Shown here: positions 47,099 through 58,486 of the stretch, one piece after another
How positions within the stretch are numbered: the stretch's first letter is position 1
Layout: the number at the start of each line of letters is the position of its first letter
From: Symsagittifera roscoffensis
Lineage: Eukaryota > Xenacoelomorpha > Acoela > Convolutidae
Length of the DNA: 64,000 nucleotides
Assembly (NCBI RefSeq): GCF_963678635.1
Contig: NC_087069.1
Location: forward strand, 19,752,660 to 19,816,659
Direction: 5' to 3'
Notes under the pieces: model-generated
What the model saw: only the letters and a program-made list of their open reading frames with translations
Database searches by the model: none
Told to the model about the DNA's origin: nothing
Made by a program: the position numbers and the translations under genes

Positions 47099-47220
47099 TC
47101 TCGAAAGTTTTCCGCTGAATTAGAAACGTTCAGAAAACGTAATACATATTTAAAAACTTTACCTACAAAAAATTCAGCGGAAAACTTCATTCTCGAAAGT
47201 TTTTTGAAATAGATTAGATT
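47038..47220 (-). repeat. Tandem duplication of the candidate gene's first exon and donor
   Basis: CAGAAAACGTAATACATATT at about 47039 recurs at about 47131, and similarity continues through ACTTTACC, the reverse complement of the ATG exon and its donor, and TTCATTCTCGAAAG. The period is about 92 bp. The upstream (5') exon copy has one G fewer before the donor (TTTTTT|GTAGGT instead of TTTTTTG|GTAGGT). If used, it would join exon 2 in the wrong frame. Confidence 0.75.
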
Positions 47221-47940
47221 TTGAGCGAAACTATAATATTTCCCGATCTCTTTAACTGTTTCCCGCTATTGTTAAAAGGGGACTCGCAATGCTGAACCAT
47301 TGATTTAGTTCATTATAGCGTTGGTTATTCTCTAAAAGATACCATAGGGGTAAAAAAGTTAAAGAGATCCGTATTTCATACCAAACAGTAATTTAACAAT
47401 TGCTATAATGAGTTTCTGTCAATTTGGAAATCATAAAATGTCGATCCTGAAACACTAAAGCATAAGGTAAGTCTATTAGGTTGGGTCGAACCTCAAGCAG
47501 AGTCTATCAAAATTCACAGACAGGTTGTGCTGAAAATTTTAACTAGCCAGTATAATTATTTTCTAACCCAGTTCCCGCAAATTGAAAGGCCAGATTTCAA
47601 AAAATAGTTAGGATTTCATTTATTTACTAACAATTTCATCATTTACTAACAATCCTCATTTGTTCACACTGAACTAATTTTTAGGCAAATTGCGACCTTT
47701 TTCAACGCAAGTGTTTTTTGAAATGGGGACTTTAATCAAGGTTTTGAGCGGCATTTTTTGTTATACTTCTGGTTTCTCTAAGATAAGAACTTCAATTTTA
47801 CAATATTAAAATCATAAAATTAAACTTGATATTAAAAAAGAACATGATTATAGAACATAACTTTACAATAGAAGTTTATTGCAACTACTAGTTGAAAAAA
47901 GTTGGCGGCTTCATCCTCTCGAAAAACATCGGAAAAATTT
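47220..47940. other. Intergenic DNA upstream of the candidate gene
   Basis: No coding frame. The promoter of the minus-strand gene should lie here, but I see no recognisable element. Confidence 0.4.
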
Positions 47941-48718
47941 TTATAGTTTCTTTTCTTTAGACAAAAATACCAGTGCCGGGAGTTTTTACCAGCTAATTGC
48001 GCATCAACTGGATATTTTTCTTAAATTACAAAATTTTTGATGAATTTTCCGAGTTATAAAATTTTTATGTTTTGATAATGTTTGTTTATAATTGAGTTTC
48101 CCTTTACAAACATTTTTTTTGAACAACTTATTTCGATAAGCACTACTTCTTATGCACGAAGGTAACTGATTTTTATACTGACCATGTCAAGCTGATATAT
48201 CAACCTTAATATCCACTTACTTTAAAGTCATAACAATTTCATATCATCAGAATAAAAACGGATTGACGGGTAGTTTTTCTGGATTCATCAGTCTATCAGT
48301 GAGTAATCATTCTACCTGCTAAAATTTGACTATCTGAAAATTGAAGTTTTTAGCAATCTTTCAGCATTCTAAAATTTGATTTAAAGAATTTAAATTTTTT
48401 ACTCTAAAAATGTGAACTTGAAAACACGGCCTTTTTATTATAGCCATTTGCAAATACCAGAAAATAAATAAAAATTATGCTTTAAAACAAGCAAGAGCTT
48501 CAACAGACACGTTTACGATAGAAGACTTGACTATGATAAATCTGGAATTCGTCGTGATAAAAGACATTTTTCCAACAGTTTCGATTTTGTCGCTTTTATC
48601 CATGTTTTATGTCATAAGTCGCGCAGGTGTGTCTATACCAGCAATCACTTATTTTGAACTGTACTGAAAAAAAACATATAAATATTTTTTTCAGGCCAAG
48701 AAAAAACATTTGAAACAT

Positions 48719-49308
48719 ATTACGAGGCCAAATTGTGCATTTTGTGAATTGTAAGCAAATTCCACAACAGGCAAAAATCAAATTGCTTTTTTTCGCAAAA
48801 ATCAAATTGCGAAGTCATTGCTATTTTTCTTTGATCTTCGCTACTGTTTTGGTTTCCACGGTCAAATAGCTAAAACACTGTGTTGCCCAAAATCGGTTCA
48901 AAAACAGACAACTTTGCGGAATCCGCAACAAAATATGTGGAAACCGGAACCATTTTGTGCTATCCATAAACAAATCATAGTATATGCGTTAACTAAACAT
49001 CAGCTGTAGTGGAATTCGAAAAATGTAAGCGAAATCCGCACAAATTTGCGGAATCCTTTTACATTTGCGGAATCCGCTTACAATTGCGGAATCCGGTACA
49101 ACTACCTACATTCGTTCGTTGCGAAATCCGCAACAAATTTATTGAGCTGAAAAAATTAACGATACAGCTTTTTGTACGCGGAACCCAGAAAATTTTGTAG
49201 GAGGAATTCAATTACATTTGGAACATGTTTAATGACTTGTCTCTGGAAACCGTGAACATTTAGACACAAAATTGTGCGATTATCCAGTCCACAGTTTGGC
49301 CTCGTAAT
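48719..49308. mobile_element. Inverted-repeat element rich in GGAATCCGC palindromes, copy 2
   Basis: Same ends as 1918-2448: ATTACGAGGCCAAA on the left, TTTGGCCTCGTAAT on the right. Inside are the same TTGCGGAATCCGCAA-type motifs, and the same right-arm sequence GACTTGTCTCT, then GTGCG..TATCCAGT. At 590 bp it is slightly longer than copy 1. Flanks are ACAT on the left and TCAA on the right, with no clear 4-bp duplication; TA from the TTA/TAA ends is possible. Short frames cross it, but codons are dominated by the repeat. Confidence 0.8.
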
Positions 49309-50244
49309 TCAATTGTGCTCTTTGGATCAACTAAAAGCAAAATTGAACACTTTTCATTTTGTATTGTAATTTGTGTTTAGGAAAAGTGCCAGAGGTTCCA
49401 AGCTCCGAAAAAAAAACTAAAAATTTTTTCTGTTCATATCAAAGTTTTTGAAAAAAAAATTAGTGCAGGGAGATTCTTCAGCAATTGGTGCATCAATTGG
49501 CTGTTCATTTTAGACTGCACTTCCTTAATGACTATTCAAATTTTAAAAAATCAAACGATTTTAGTATTTTTGTTTGTTTGTTTTTGTTTTTATCTTGTAT
49601 GTCTTTTTTGACCAAATTAATTTGATGAGCAATGACCATTTATGCTAAATGTCGACTGATCGCTTAGACTGATTATATAAATTTGATATATCAACCTGAA
49701 TATTCACTTACTATCAAAGTATTACAACTTTAACTTAGCTGAAAAAAAACCTTCTACCTGCCTAAAGTTTGATCAATTAAGAATTTTTGGTGACCATTCA
49801 GCAGACAAAAAATTGAAATTGAAAACATTATTAGTCGTAAAATAATCACCTGGAATAACCACCACCTTTCCACAGCCTGCTGCGTTGACTCGGAAAGAAT
49901 GAAAGTCAAATGGAACAATAAAATTGAAATAATCAAATAATCTTTTAAAATAATCAAAAGTTAACAATTTTTTGCCTAGCTCTTCTACACAAAAAATCTC
50001 TTTTTTTTTGTAATTTAGTTTTTGTTGAGTTATGGTATGATTGTTTTTTTGAATGTTTTATTTTTGTTAGGAAATGAAAAATCATGCCCGAAGTCGTTCT
50101 GAGTTTATCAGTCTTGTTTAGTTTCGGGAAAAGGACTTCTCACATTATAGAGAAGTCAATTACGAGTTATTGGTTCAAATTAAGAATACGATTTTATGCG
50201 ATGTCACGCAATGTCAAATTTCTTTAAGCACAAATTCCAGTGCC

Positions 50245-50444
50245 NNNNNNNNNNNNNNNNNNNNNNNNNNNNNNNNNNNNNNNNNNNNNNNNNNNNNNNN
50301 NNNNNNNNNNNNNNNNNNNNNNNNNNNNNNNNNNNNNNNNNNNNNNNNNNNNNNNNNNNNNNNNNNNNNNNNNNNNNNNNNNNNNNNNNNNNNNNNNNNN
50401 NNNNNNNNNNNNNNNNNNNNNNNNNNNNNNNNNNNNNNNNNNNN
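50245..50444. other. Assembly gap (200 N)
   Basis: Exactly 200 N. It falls inside a repeated segment right after CCAGTGCC, which may explain the assembly break. Confidence 0.99.
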
Positions 50445-51324
50445 TTGTCGGATCAAATTAAGAACATGATTGGATATCGCAGGATGTCCAGGCAGTATCC
50501 CGCGATGTCATATCACGAGGTTAGATCTCACAGGCTGTTAACTTTCCAGATATAAAGAAACTGTTTTTCTTCTTACTTTTTGCTCTCTAACTCAACTGTT
50601 GATTTTACCTCGTTTTGCTGCCAACCGGTGAAAAGTATTAATTATCAGTTTTTACTGTCTTCTTAATACTAAACCAGGTCAATTTCAGATGAACTGAAAC
50701 AACAGTCAGTGGTAGGAGCGACTTGAACTGTGAATTTTTTCTGGAATCAGCCAGCAAGATGTCAGTTTGTATCCAATCTACCAGTCAAAATTGTTTGACT
50801 AAAAATTGAAATCTTAAACCTTTTTTGTAATAAAAGCTTTTTTTTTCAGCAAAATTATGTTGGACCTTTTTACATAAATTTTTTTCTCAAAAAAGGTCAA
50901 AGTCAATGACTTAAGATTTTAATCTTTTCAATGTCACTGTAAAGCTTTTAATTTTAGTGGAATATAAATCAACCTGAAATATTCTTCCTTAAATTACTTT
51001 GAAGTATCATAAAATAAGTAAGTACTAAGATAGAAAAGTATCAGGTTAAAAGAGCTTGGCTGAAAGGAAAAAAAATGCTGCTGGCTTGATTCTGGCAAAA
51101 GTAGAAAAATTTATTTGATTCGAGTATTTACTTGTGTTATGATTTACTTGTAATTTTTCATTTGAGAATTATTTGTTTCCACACAAAGACTGAAGTTTGA
51201 TGATTTTCAAAAATCACACGAATACAACCCTAAGCAGAGAGAGTGAGTTGTTTTGATAGACAGTTTGCATGTTTTTCGCAACACTAAGTAAAAACTTTGA
51301 TCTGTTAAAACTTAAAGAGAAAAA

Positions 51325-52325
51325 AATTAAGCGGCGCGACCCTATTAAAAGACTTAAGCGGCGCGACTTAAGATAAGACTTATGCGGCGCGACCTAAGAA
51401 AAGACTTAAGCGGCGCGACTTCAGAAAAAGACTTAAGCGGCGCGACTTAAAAAAGACTTCAGCGGCGCGACTTAAGAAAAGACTTAAGCGGCGCGACTTA
51501 AGGAAACAATTAGGTGGGGCGACTTAAGAAAAGACTTAAGCTAAGACTCAAGCGGCGCGAGTCAAGAAAAGACTTGAGCGACGCGACTTAAGAAAAGACT
51601 CAAACGGCGCGAGTCAAGAAAAGACTTAAGCGGCGCGACTTAAGAAAAGACTCAAGCGGCGCGAGTCAAGAAAAGACTTAAGCGGCGCGACCTTAAAAAA
51701 ACTTATGCGGAGCGACCTAAGAAAAGACTTAAGCGGCGCGGCTTAAGAAAAGATTTAAGCGGCACGACTTAAGAAAAGACTTAAGCGGCGCGACTTAAGA
51801 AAAGACTTAAGCGGCGCGACTTTAAAAAATACTTCAGCGGCGCGACTTAAGAAAAGACTTAAGCGGCGCGACTTAAGATAAGACTTAAGCGGCGCGACCT
51901 TAAAAAAACTTATGCGGCGCGACCTAGGAAAAGACTTAAGTGGCGCGACTTAAGAAAAGATTTAAGCGGCGCGACTTACGAAAAGACTCAAGCGGCGCGA
52001 CTTAAGAAAAGACTTAAGCGGCGCGACTTAAAAAAAGACTTCAGCGGCGCGACTTAAGAAAAGACTTAAGCGGCGCGACTTCAGGAAACAATTAAGTGGG
52101 GCGACTTAAGAAAAGACTTAAGCGGCGCGACTTAAGATAAGACTCAAGCGGCGCGAGTCAAGAAAAGACTTGAGCGACGCGACTTAAGAAAAGACTCAAG
52201 CGGCGCGAGTCAAGAAAAGACTTAAGCGGCGCGACTTAAGAAAAGACTCAAGCGGCGCGAGTCAAGCAAAGACTTAAGCGGCGCGACTTAAGAAAAGTCT
52301 TAAGCCGCGCGACTTAAGAAAATGC
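51325..52325 (+). repeat. 26-bp satellite array (GACTTAAGCGGCGCGAC core)
   Basis: About 38 head-to-tail units of a 26-bp repeat, with core GACTTAAGCGGCGCGAC followed by TTAAGAAAA. Variants include GACTCAAG..GCGAGTC, GACTTGAGCGACGCG and GTGGGGCGAC. A rare variant block (AGGAAACAATTA then GTGGGGCGAC) occurs at 51501 and again at 52083 with the same following order of variants, so there is a higher-order repeat of about 582 bp. CTTAAG is self-complementary, so each unit holds short dyads. Units are strikingly G+C-rich in the middle compared with the host DNA. Confidence 0.95.
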
Positions 52326-52332
52326 TTTTGGT

Positions 52333-52600
52333 GTTTTCCTCAGTCGCGCATGTCGCGGCGGTTTATTCTCAGTCGCACCGGTCTGAAATTAAAAATTTTC
52401 AGTCGCGCTGGTCACGCCATTACCTTTGGTCGCGCCGGTTCCGTCGGTGTTTTTAGTCGCGCCGGTCGCGGTGGTTTTTTTCAGTCGCGCCCGTGTTCAA
52501 TTGCCAATATAAAGTCGCGCCAAACTGGAATTGCCAAATTTGAGTCGCGCCGGTCTTTTCTTAAGTCGCGGACCTCGACACGGGTAGCAAATGCCAAAAT
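52333..52600 (-). repeat. Diverged array of the satellite core in inverted orientation
   Basis: About ten copies of AGTCGCGCC(GGT), the reverse complement of the satellite's GGCGCGACT, spaced irregularly by A/T-rich filler such as AATTGCCAAA. The array directly abuts the plus-oriented satellite. An 85-codon frame across it (with repeated SRAG) simply reflects the repeat and is not counted as a gene. Confidence 0.8.
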
Positions 52601-55600
52601 TATTTGAACTCCTAAATGATGTAAGTTTGGAGAAAAAGTTGCATTTCACGATCTTAGACGGAGGGGGAAGGAAAAGACACGCACTTAATTTCACAAAAGT
52701 TCATATGGTCTCGCCCAATTGCAAAAGGCGATTAACAGTACCGCAAAAAAAACAATGCCAAGAGTGCAGGCTGTTTGTTTTGCCTCTTTGTTTCAAAATT
52801 GGACGATTCAGACTGAGAAAAATTATGGACAAATAATCTAGATCATGAATACATGGCACTGAAGATCTCCAAATAAAAATTTGCAAAAATTTGAAGCGCC
52901 AAATTGGTTTTCTAATTCGATATAGTTTTAGTATTTCGTATTCGCTTCGATTTGCAAGAAAGTATGCTTCGGACAAGCAGATGTTGCATTGAAACTTCAG
53001 AAGCCACTGAGCTTATACGACTGCCAACATATTAATTCAGATTCTGTTTCTCTGAATCAAGGTCTTTTGATTATAAACAATTCAGATGAAACTATTAAAA
53101 CAAGATACCAGAAAACGGAATTTACTTAAAAACGTCTTTAAAATTCTTCGAAAGGATTTAAATATGCACTTAGAATGTTTGCAATAGAAAAACAGCATCG
53201 AAATAAATCCGATGACTGATGTGAGTTAGTATCATTCAAAGAAATGAAAATAAATTTTTGACTTTTTTCTCTTCTTTTTTACTCAAACTTATTATGAGAA
53301 AAAACCCTCAACTTTTGAAATAAAATCAGTTTTAAGTAAGTTTTACTTTGCTAAAATTTGTGCCATTCCACTAGAAGGCACAGCCAAATCTTCCAATAGC
53401 TGTTGAAAACGTTACGAAACATTTTAACAAGGAAGTTTAGATGAAAAGAAAGGTTCAGATGGTTCTAGAATTTCAAAATATAAAGTTCCGATTTGCAATC
53501 TGGCATTTCCGAGAAATTTCATAGGTGACATATTTGGAGGGTAAAGTTACAAACATAGAACAGTCGAGTACCAGTCCTAAAGCAGTCGAAGAAGAGATAA
53601 ATTGAAAGTAGAAAAGAAGCTTCCTGAAAAGCAAGACTCGCAAAATACGAATATTATCTCCTGAAAAGAATGAAGCTGGAATATTCATTGGCAAATTCGA
53701 AATCGACCCGAACTGTCTTGATCCTGAAAAAAGGCCGGATAACGGCGTTATCCTCCAAGAAGTGTGAGAAGGGAGGCCCGGCGCCTACAAACCATTGATT
53801 AACTAACAAAGACATTTTAACTACTGGAACAACCTGAAGATTTGATTTCAGCTGTACTTATGCGATTTATTTCAGTGCAAGAGTAGTAGAGCGCGAGGAA
53901 AGGGTCAATATGTTTCTAATGGACCCGATATGTAACTGACAGTAAAAATAACAAAATCAATGGTTTTGGACCTTTTTTTTGTCAAAATCATATTGTCTGG
54001 GGAATCATGACCCAGCTATTTTTTTTTGTTGACATTTCTGTTTTACCGGAGGGTATGAACCAACCTGTTGAAAGCTCGGACAGAATAATAGGTGAAAAAA
54101 CATAAACCCGTTTCTGTCATTGATCTAGGATTTAAAAAAACTAAAAAGAAAGCGCGAATCTAATCAAAAAGAGTGTATAACTAAGAAAAAGTCAGAAAAC
54201 AATTAGCTCAAATCAAACAAGAACAAAAATTATGCAAACACAAATAGGCCCAAAAAGCACAATATCTGAAATGACAGTTTATAAATTGTTTTGGAACAGT
54301 AACCCACTCATTTTTGCTATTCGCTGTTGTAACAGTTTGATTTAGATGGTACCTGAACAATAGATCAAACGTTTTGGTTGTTTGCTAATTACCATCACTG
54401 TAGTGGTAATCGAGTATTTCAACAAGTCATTGACTAATATAAGGTAATTTGACGGTAGTTCGGCAAGCGGACAGAAATTCTCCACACACCTCAGAAGTCA
54501 ACAAGGACAGCTAGACTGACTGATGGGTATCGAAAGTTTCGGTTTCGTTCGAGTACTAAATCTAAAAACCTAGATTATTAGAGATACTTCCTTTTGCACA
54601 CTCCATCAATTTTGACTTTCCGAGTCAGTCGTTTCGATTTGAATACCTCAGAGAAAGAGAGGACTTAGTAAAGGTAACTAATTTTTTTTGATGTTTTTTT
54701 TTTCAGTATTATGTTTCTTTAATTCCTCTTTTAGACCCAAATAACCCACTTTTGGTGGTGAAATGAAATTCTTTTGACTCAATCGTTACTTACAAAGTTT
54801 AAAAGATCCAAACTTTTTCAAACGAAAAAAGCATCTGCGCAGTAAACTTTCGCGTAATTCATTTTTCTATCAAAATAAATTAAAAGCGGAGAAAAAAACT
54901 CAGAGAAAAATTGAGACAAGCAAAATTTTTTATTGAGATTTTTGGTTTAATTTTTTTTTACAAAAGATTTTTGGTTTAATCTTTTACCTAAGTCAATCTA
55001 TTTAAAAAGCCAATTTTTGTTGAATCAGGGCAGCAAAATTGGTTAATTATAAGGTTACCGAAACTTTGTTTTCAAAGGTACTTTTTTCTAGTTCGTTTTT
55101 TTGCAAGTTTTCGATAGTGTTTAGTGCTACTGCGCTTAATTGAAAGATTTTTACGCTCTTTAAGCAGAAATGTAAAAAGATTCTCTGAAAACCTATCTAG
55201 AGGGTGAAAAATACCAAGTAAGGAAATAGAAGATAGGTTTTGTTAGTTACTGAAAGATCAACTAACCGATCGGCGATCGGAATAGTTTTCGATTGCGTTT
55301 TGAATACTTCTTGGCTTAAGTCTTTGAACCAATCGGTAAAATTTTTTGAAACTTTTCCTGTTTTTTTTTCTTACCATCTTAGGCCAAAAGACTCTAAAAA
55401 CACGTGTTTTTAGAACTTCACGTTTCGGAGGAACCATTTTGGTCGTACCCTCTGGACCGAAGATCTTGTTACAAAACACTAAAATTAATTTTCGCTTCCA
55501 ATCCCTCATGTTTCGTGAATTTTGGGATACCCTCTCAGTCATCCTCTGAGAAACAATAAGCACCGTAAAATCCTTTCGGAGCTTTACACACCCTCCGATG

Positions 55601-56600
55601 TGGATTATTTCCAACACAGCACGCTTGTTTTTGGTCATTTGTACCAGACCTTTTATTGAAAAACTCAGAAAAAAAATCCAAAAGCTTCAGAAATTTGTGG
55701 TAGCCTCCTTTTAACCTTAAAGAGAAAAATCAGCACCGTAAAATCAGCTTGGAGGGTTAAAAATCCGCTTGGAGGGAATTTAAAATTTAGACTGCATTTA
55801 AAAATTCAATCCTTTAAATTTTTGACACCTCTGAAACCCCTTAGAAATAAAACAGAAGTTTTATCATTCTCTGGGTAGACTACTAAGAATAAGTGGGCTA
55901 GTTGACCCAGCAAGTGGCGATCAACTTTGAATTGCCGATTGGGTTTATTAGAATACCCCAATACTTTTTCAATCGTAATTTCTCGTTGTGTAGTTACCTT
56001 GAGCCACAATCTTAATACGGATACACTTAGTAGAAGACCTCAATGTGTGTAAAAGTGCGAAACACTCACTTGCTAGTAAACTGATTATCCCCTACTCTCG
56101 TACATATGGACCGTCCGAAAGTGGGAGATTGTTTGACAATATTTGCCGTTAGTGTAAGTTTCTGATCAAGATTTTATTTCGAGCTAGTTAGTAAGACATC
56201 TCGGGCAATCACAGGACAGAAAGAGGAAGACATCGGTCAGTCCGATAACAACAAGGAACTCACTTCTTTTATTTAGATCGTTCCAATTGAGAAAGTGTAC
56301 ACACATCATCACTTGATAATTCGGTGACTTGATAACTCTGCAGCGGTAATTTGATATTGATACGTGGAATCTCTGTCAAATTTTGGGTGTTTTGTTAGAA
56401 AAATTCGTTTTTTTAAAAAAAAGTTTTCTATTAATCACTGTGTTTTTGTGTTGATTTCACGTAGTATTGTAGATGAAGGACTTGACTGTGAAACTTTAAT
56501 CTGTTGATACTGAGCGGACGCTTCGACTAATTTGAGACTTTCCAAAAAACATATTATTTCAAAGAATATTCTTTCTTATCAAAGAAAAGAAAAGTTTTGG
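52600..56600. other. Gene-free stretch with scattered dyads
   Basis: No frame with coding character. The 126-codon minus frame at 55258-55638 is Arg/Lys-rich and overlaps an equally open plus frame. A perfect 20-bp palindrome CTAAAAACACGTGTTTTTAG lies at 55394-55413, centred on CACGTG. Two nearby phrases recur: CACCGTAAAATC at about 55561 and 55735, and CGCTTGGAGGG-like at about 55750 and 55769. A G+C-richer patch at 53,690-53,790 (AAAAGGCCGGATAACGGCG) may be a retroelement scrap. Confidence 0.45.
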
Positions 56601-57564
56601 GCAAAAAAATGGTGTCCTCTGCTTGTCTTGTGCAATGTCGTCATAGTCTTTGATTTACTTATGCTAAAAGCATTACATGGATCGAAACAACTCCTTTGAG
56701 GGTGCAACTAGGATACCCAGGCCTAACAAGGGTAGTAAACGAAGGTTTTGAATGAGATGTAGCCAGACATGCGTGAGCATTACCTATGAAGCTTCGTTTA
56801 GTAACACATCAATTGAGGAGTGTAATGATATTTTACTGATTGGAAAGAACCTAAGAAATAAAATAAGTGTGGATAGCCATGACGTCTGAAACATCGAAGC
56901 CGGAACGGCTAGTCCAAACCAACTCGACCAATTCGAGGAAGGAGCTTAGACGTTGACCCCACTGGGACCTGACGACCACTAGAACAATGAAAGATCTGGC
57001 GAAGAGTTTGAGTGATAGTGACGAAAGGAAAGATTTATACAAAACACGGAATTTGATGAAAATTCATCATTATCAGAGACTATATCTATAGACTCGCAAT
57101 CCTCTCTAGCCAAGCAGAGTAAGAGGACAATAATGCTAAGCATCTGTCCCAGAGAATAACTTGGAGTCGATGAGCAGATGAGCTTCAAAGCGAGATACGC
57201 GGAACGCCTGGCTAGTAGGAACCGATTTCATTGATCAACATGTCGATTTAAGCCCTGGCCAAAAGTCTTCTCTCAGGCTCCCGTTTTTTGGGACCGAATA
57301 ATCCAGACATGGAGCCAATTCAAGCCCCAGACCAAGCCCCAAACATGATAAGCTCCAGAAACAAAAACTGCAAAAAAAGCTGCGTCTACTTCAACAATGA
57401 GAAAATATTGCATGGAATTATTTTGATAACACTTTCAAAGTTTGTCAAGTAAATTGAAGTCTATAGGAAGACTGAGAGATGATGCATCATCGAGCACTAG
57501 ACTGCAATTGCTCCCGTGTTGTCAAAGTTGTAAAAGGGAGTTGAATTGAATTTTTGGAGAAATA

Positions 57565-57917
57565 ATGGCGGGACTTGAAGAATTGCGACAAGACAAGTCG
57601 AGTGAAACTGATAGAGTGGACAAAGAGGCACTACCCGGTTACAAGATGCTGAGCAATGAAGTTATTACAATACGATTGCATGCTAATTATGAACAAACCA
57701 CGCTGGTTCAGAGGACTGAACAATGTCTAGTCAAAAGCAAGGTTATAGCCAAGGGATGGCGATCAGACCAGAGCGACACTTCAACATGTCGCGCAGGACG
57801 AATCCACCGCGGCCAGATGCGGCGAATCCCTCAGTGATGAATATACTATCCATATCCCAATTTAATCTAAATTGGACCTCTCGGCAATGTCACATAAAAT
57901 CACGATACATGTTTTGA
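57565..57917 (+). pseudogene. Gag-like N-terminal fragment, two overlapping frames
   Basis: A 90-codon frame from ATG 57565 is charged and coiled-coil-like (AGLEELRQDKSSETDRVDKE). A second frame from 57723 continues with a Gln/Pro/Arg-rich stretch including RRTNPPRPDAANPSVMN. A frameshift between the two would give one acidic-then-basic protein start, common in retroelement gag. Family not identified. Confidence 0.3.
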
Positions 57918-58213
57918 TGTTTGAAACGCTCAATAGGTTGTTGAACTTTCGAAATCCATTTAGAAAGGTCAGAGTTCACACAGAACTCTCAATTAGGTTA
58001 AATCATACAAGGATGAGCCAGAAGGCATCGTCGAAATCTGGATCGTGGTGTTGGAGCTCGACTTCAAACAGGAGAATCTACCAAAGAAGCAGGAAAGCAA
58101 AGCAATGAAAAATAGCCTCAAGGGTACGGCCTTGAATTGTTTAATGACAAAGAGAGCAATTTTAGCATGATATAATGCATGGAAAATTTTCGAGAATTTA
58201 AGGAATTGTTTAG

Positions 58214-58486
58214 GGGCATCAGCTGACAGCAAAACTTGAAAAGAGGCGTCAGCTGGTTGATGAGTTGATTGACAAATTCTTGAACCATTTAGAACTACTG
58301 AGAAGGAGAAACAATTGAGAGGGAGAAACACTCGAATTTAAGGACGGTGTGAAAATCATCAAACACAAAACCATGCTCACCACTCACTTCACCTTGTCAG
58401 CGGATTGTGTTCCCACGCCAGAAAATTTGAGTATGAAGTCGCCAGAAAATTTGAGTATGAAGTCGCCAGAATACTTGTTAATCTAA
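58214..58486 (+). pseudogene. Broken frame with coiled-coil-like segment and 8-residue repeat
   Basis: One plus frame stays open from just after a TAG at 58211 to the TAA at 58484, with a single TGA near 58316. It starts with a helix-forming stretch (KLEKRRQLVDELIDKFLNHL) and ends with PENLSMKS repeated twice, encoded by a 24-bp tandem repeat. Just upstream, another frame holds NSLKGTALNC, reminiscent of the capsid LKG.A motif of Ty3 gag proteins. Confidence 0.35.
58417..58464 (+). repeat. Perfect 24-bp tandem duplication
   Basis: Two identical 24-bp units beginning GCCAGAAAATTTGAGTATG, followed by a partial third (GCCAGAA). The period is a multiple of three and the surrounding frame is preserved, which fits duplication within a coding sequence. 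Confidence 0.95.

Larger units (their letters stand above)
47940..51020 (+). repeat. Degenerate repeated segments, three or more copies
   Basis: Blocks recur in the same order: CAGTGC(C/A)GGGAG with GCATCAA(C/T)TGG near 47971 and 49466, with CCAGTGCC again at 50237 just before the gap; then ATCAACCT(T/G)AATAT(C/T)CACTTACT near 48199 and 49690 (ATCAACCTGAAATATTC near 50969); then CTACC(T)G..AAA.TTTGA near 48314, 49755 and 50783. Spacing is irregular (about 1.3-1.5 kb for the middle block) because of insertions, including the element at 48719-49308 and the N gap. No protein is encoded. The origin is unclear. Confidence 0.5.

Noticed and set aside
51325-52325. CRISPR-like regular array (26-bp units)
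   Set aside because: Units are directly adjacent with no unique spacers, and the setting is eukaryotic. It is a satellite.
52350-52607. 85-codon ORF with repeated SRAG residues
   Set aside because: The residues are a direct readout of AGTCGCGCCGGT repeats; no start context or non-repeat coding.
55258-55638. 126-codon minus-strand ORF
   Set aside because: Arg/Lys-rich low-quality frame with an open plus-strand frame over the same bases, and it includes a palindrome. No splice partners.
57993-58331. 112-codon minus-strand ORF
   Set aside because: Shadow of plus-strand frames in the decayed element; the plus strand has the coiled-coil-like segment and in-frame 24-bp repeat.
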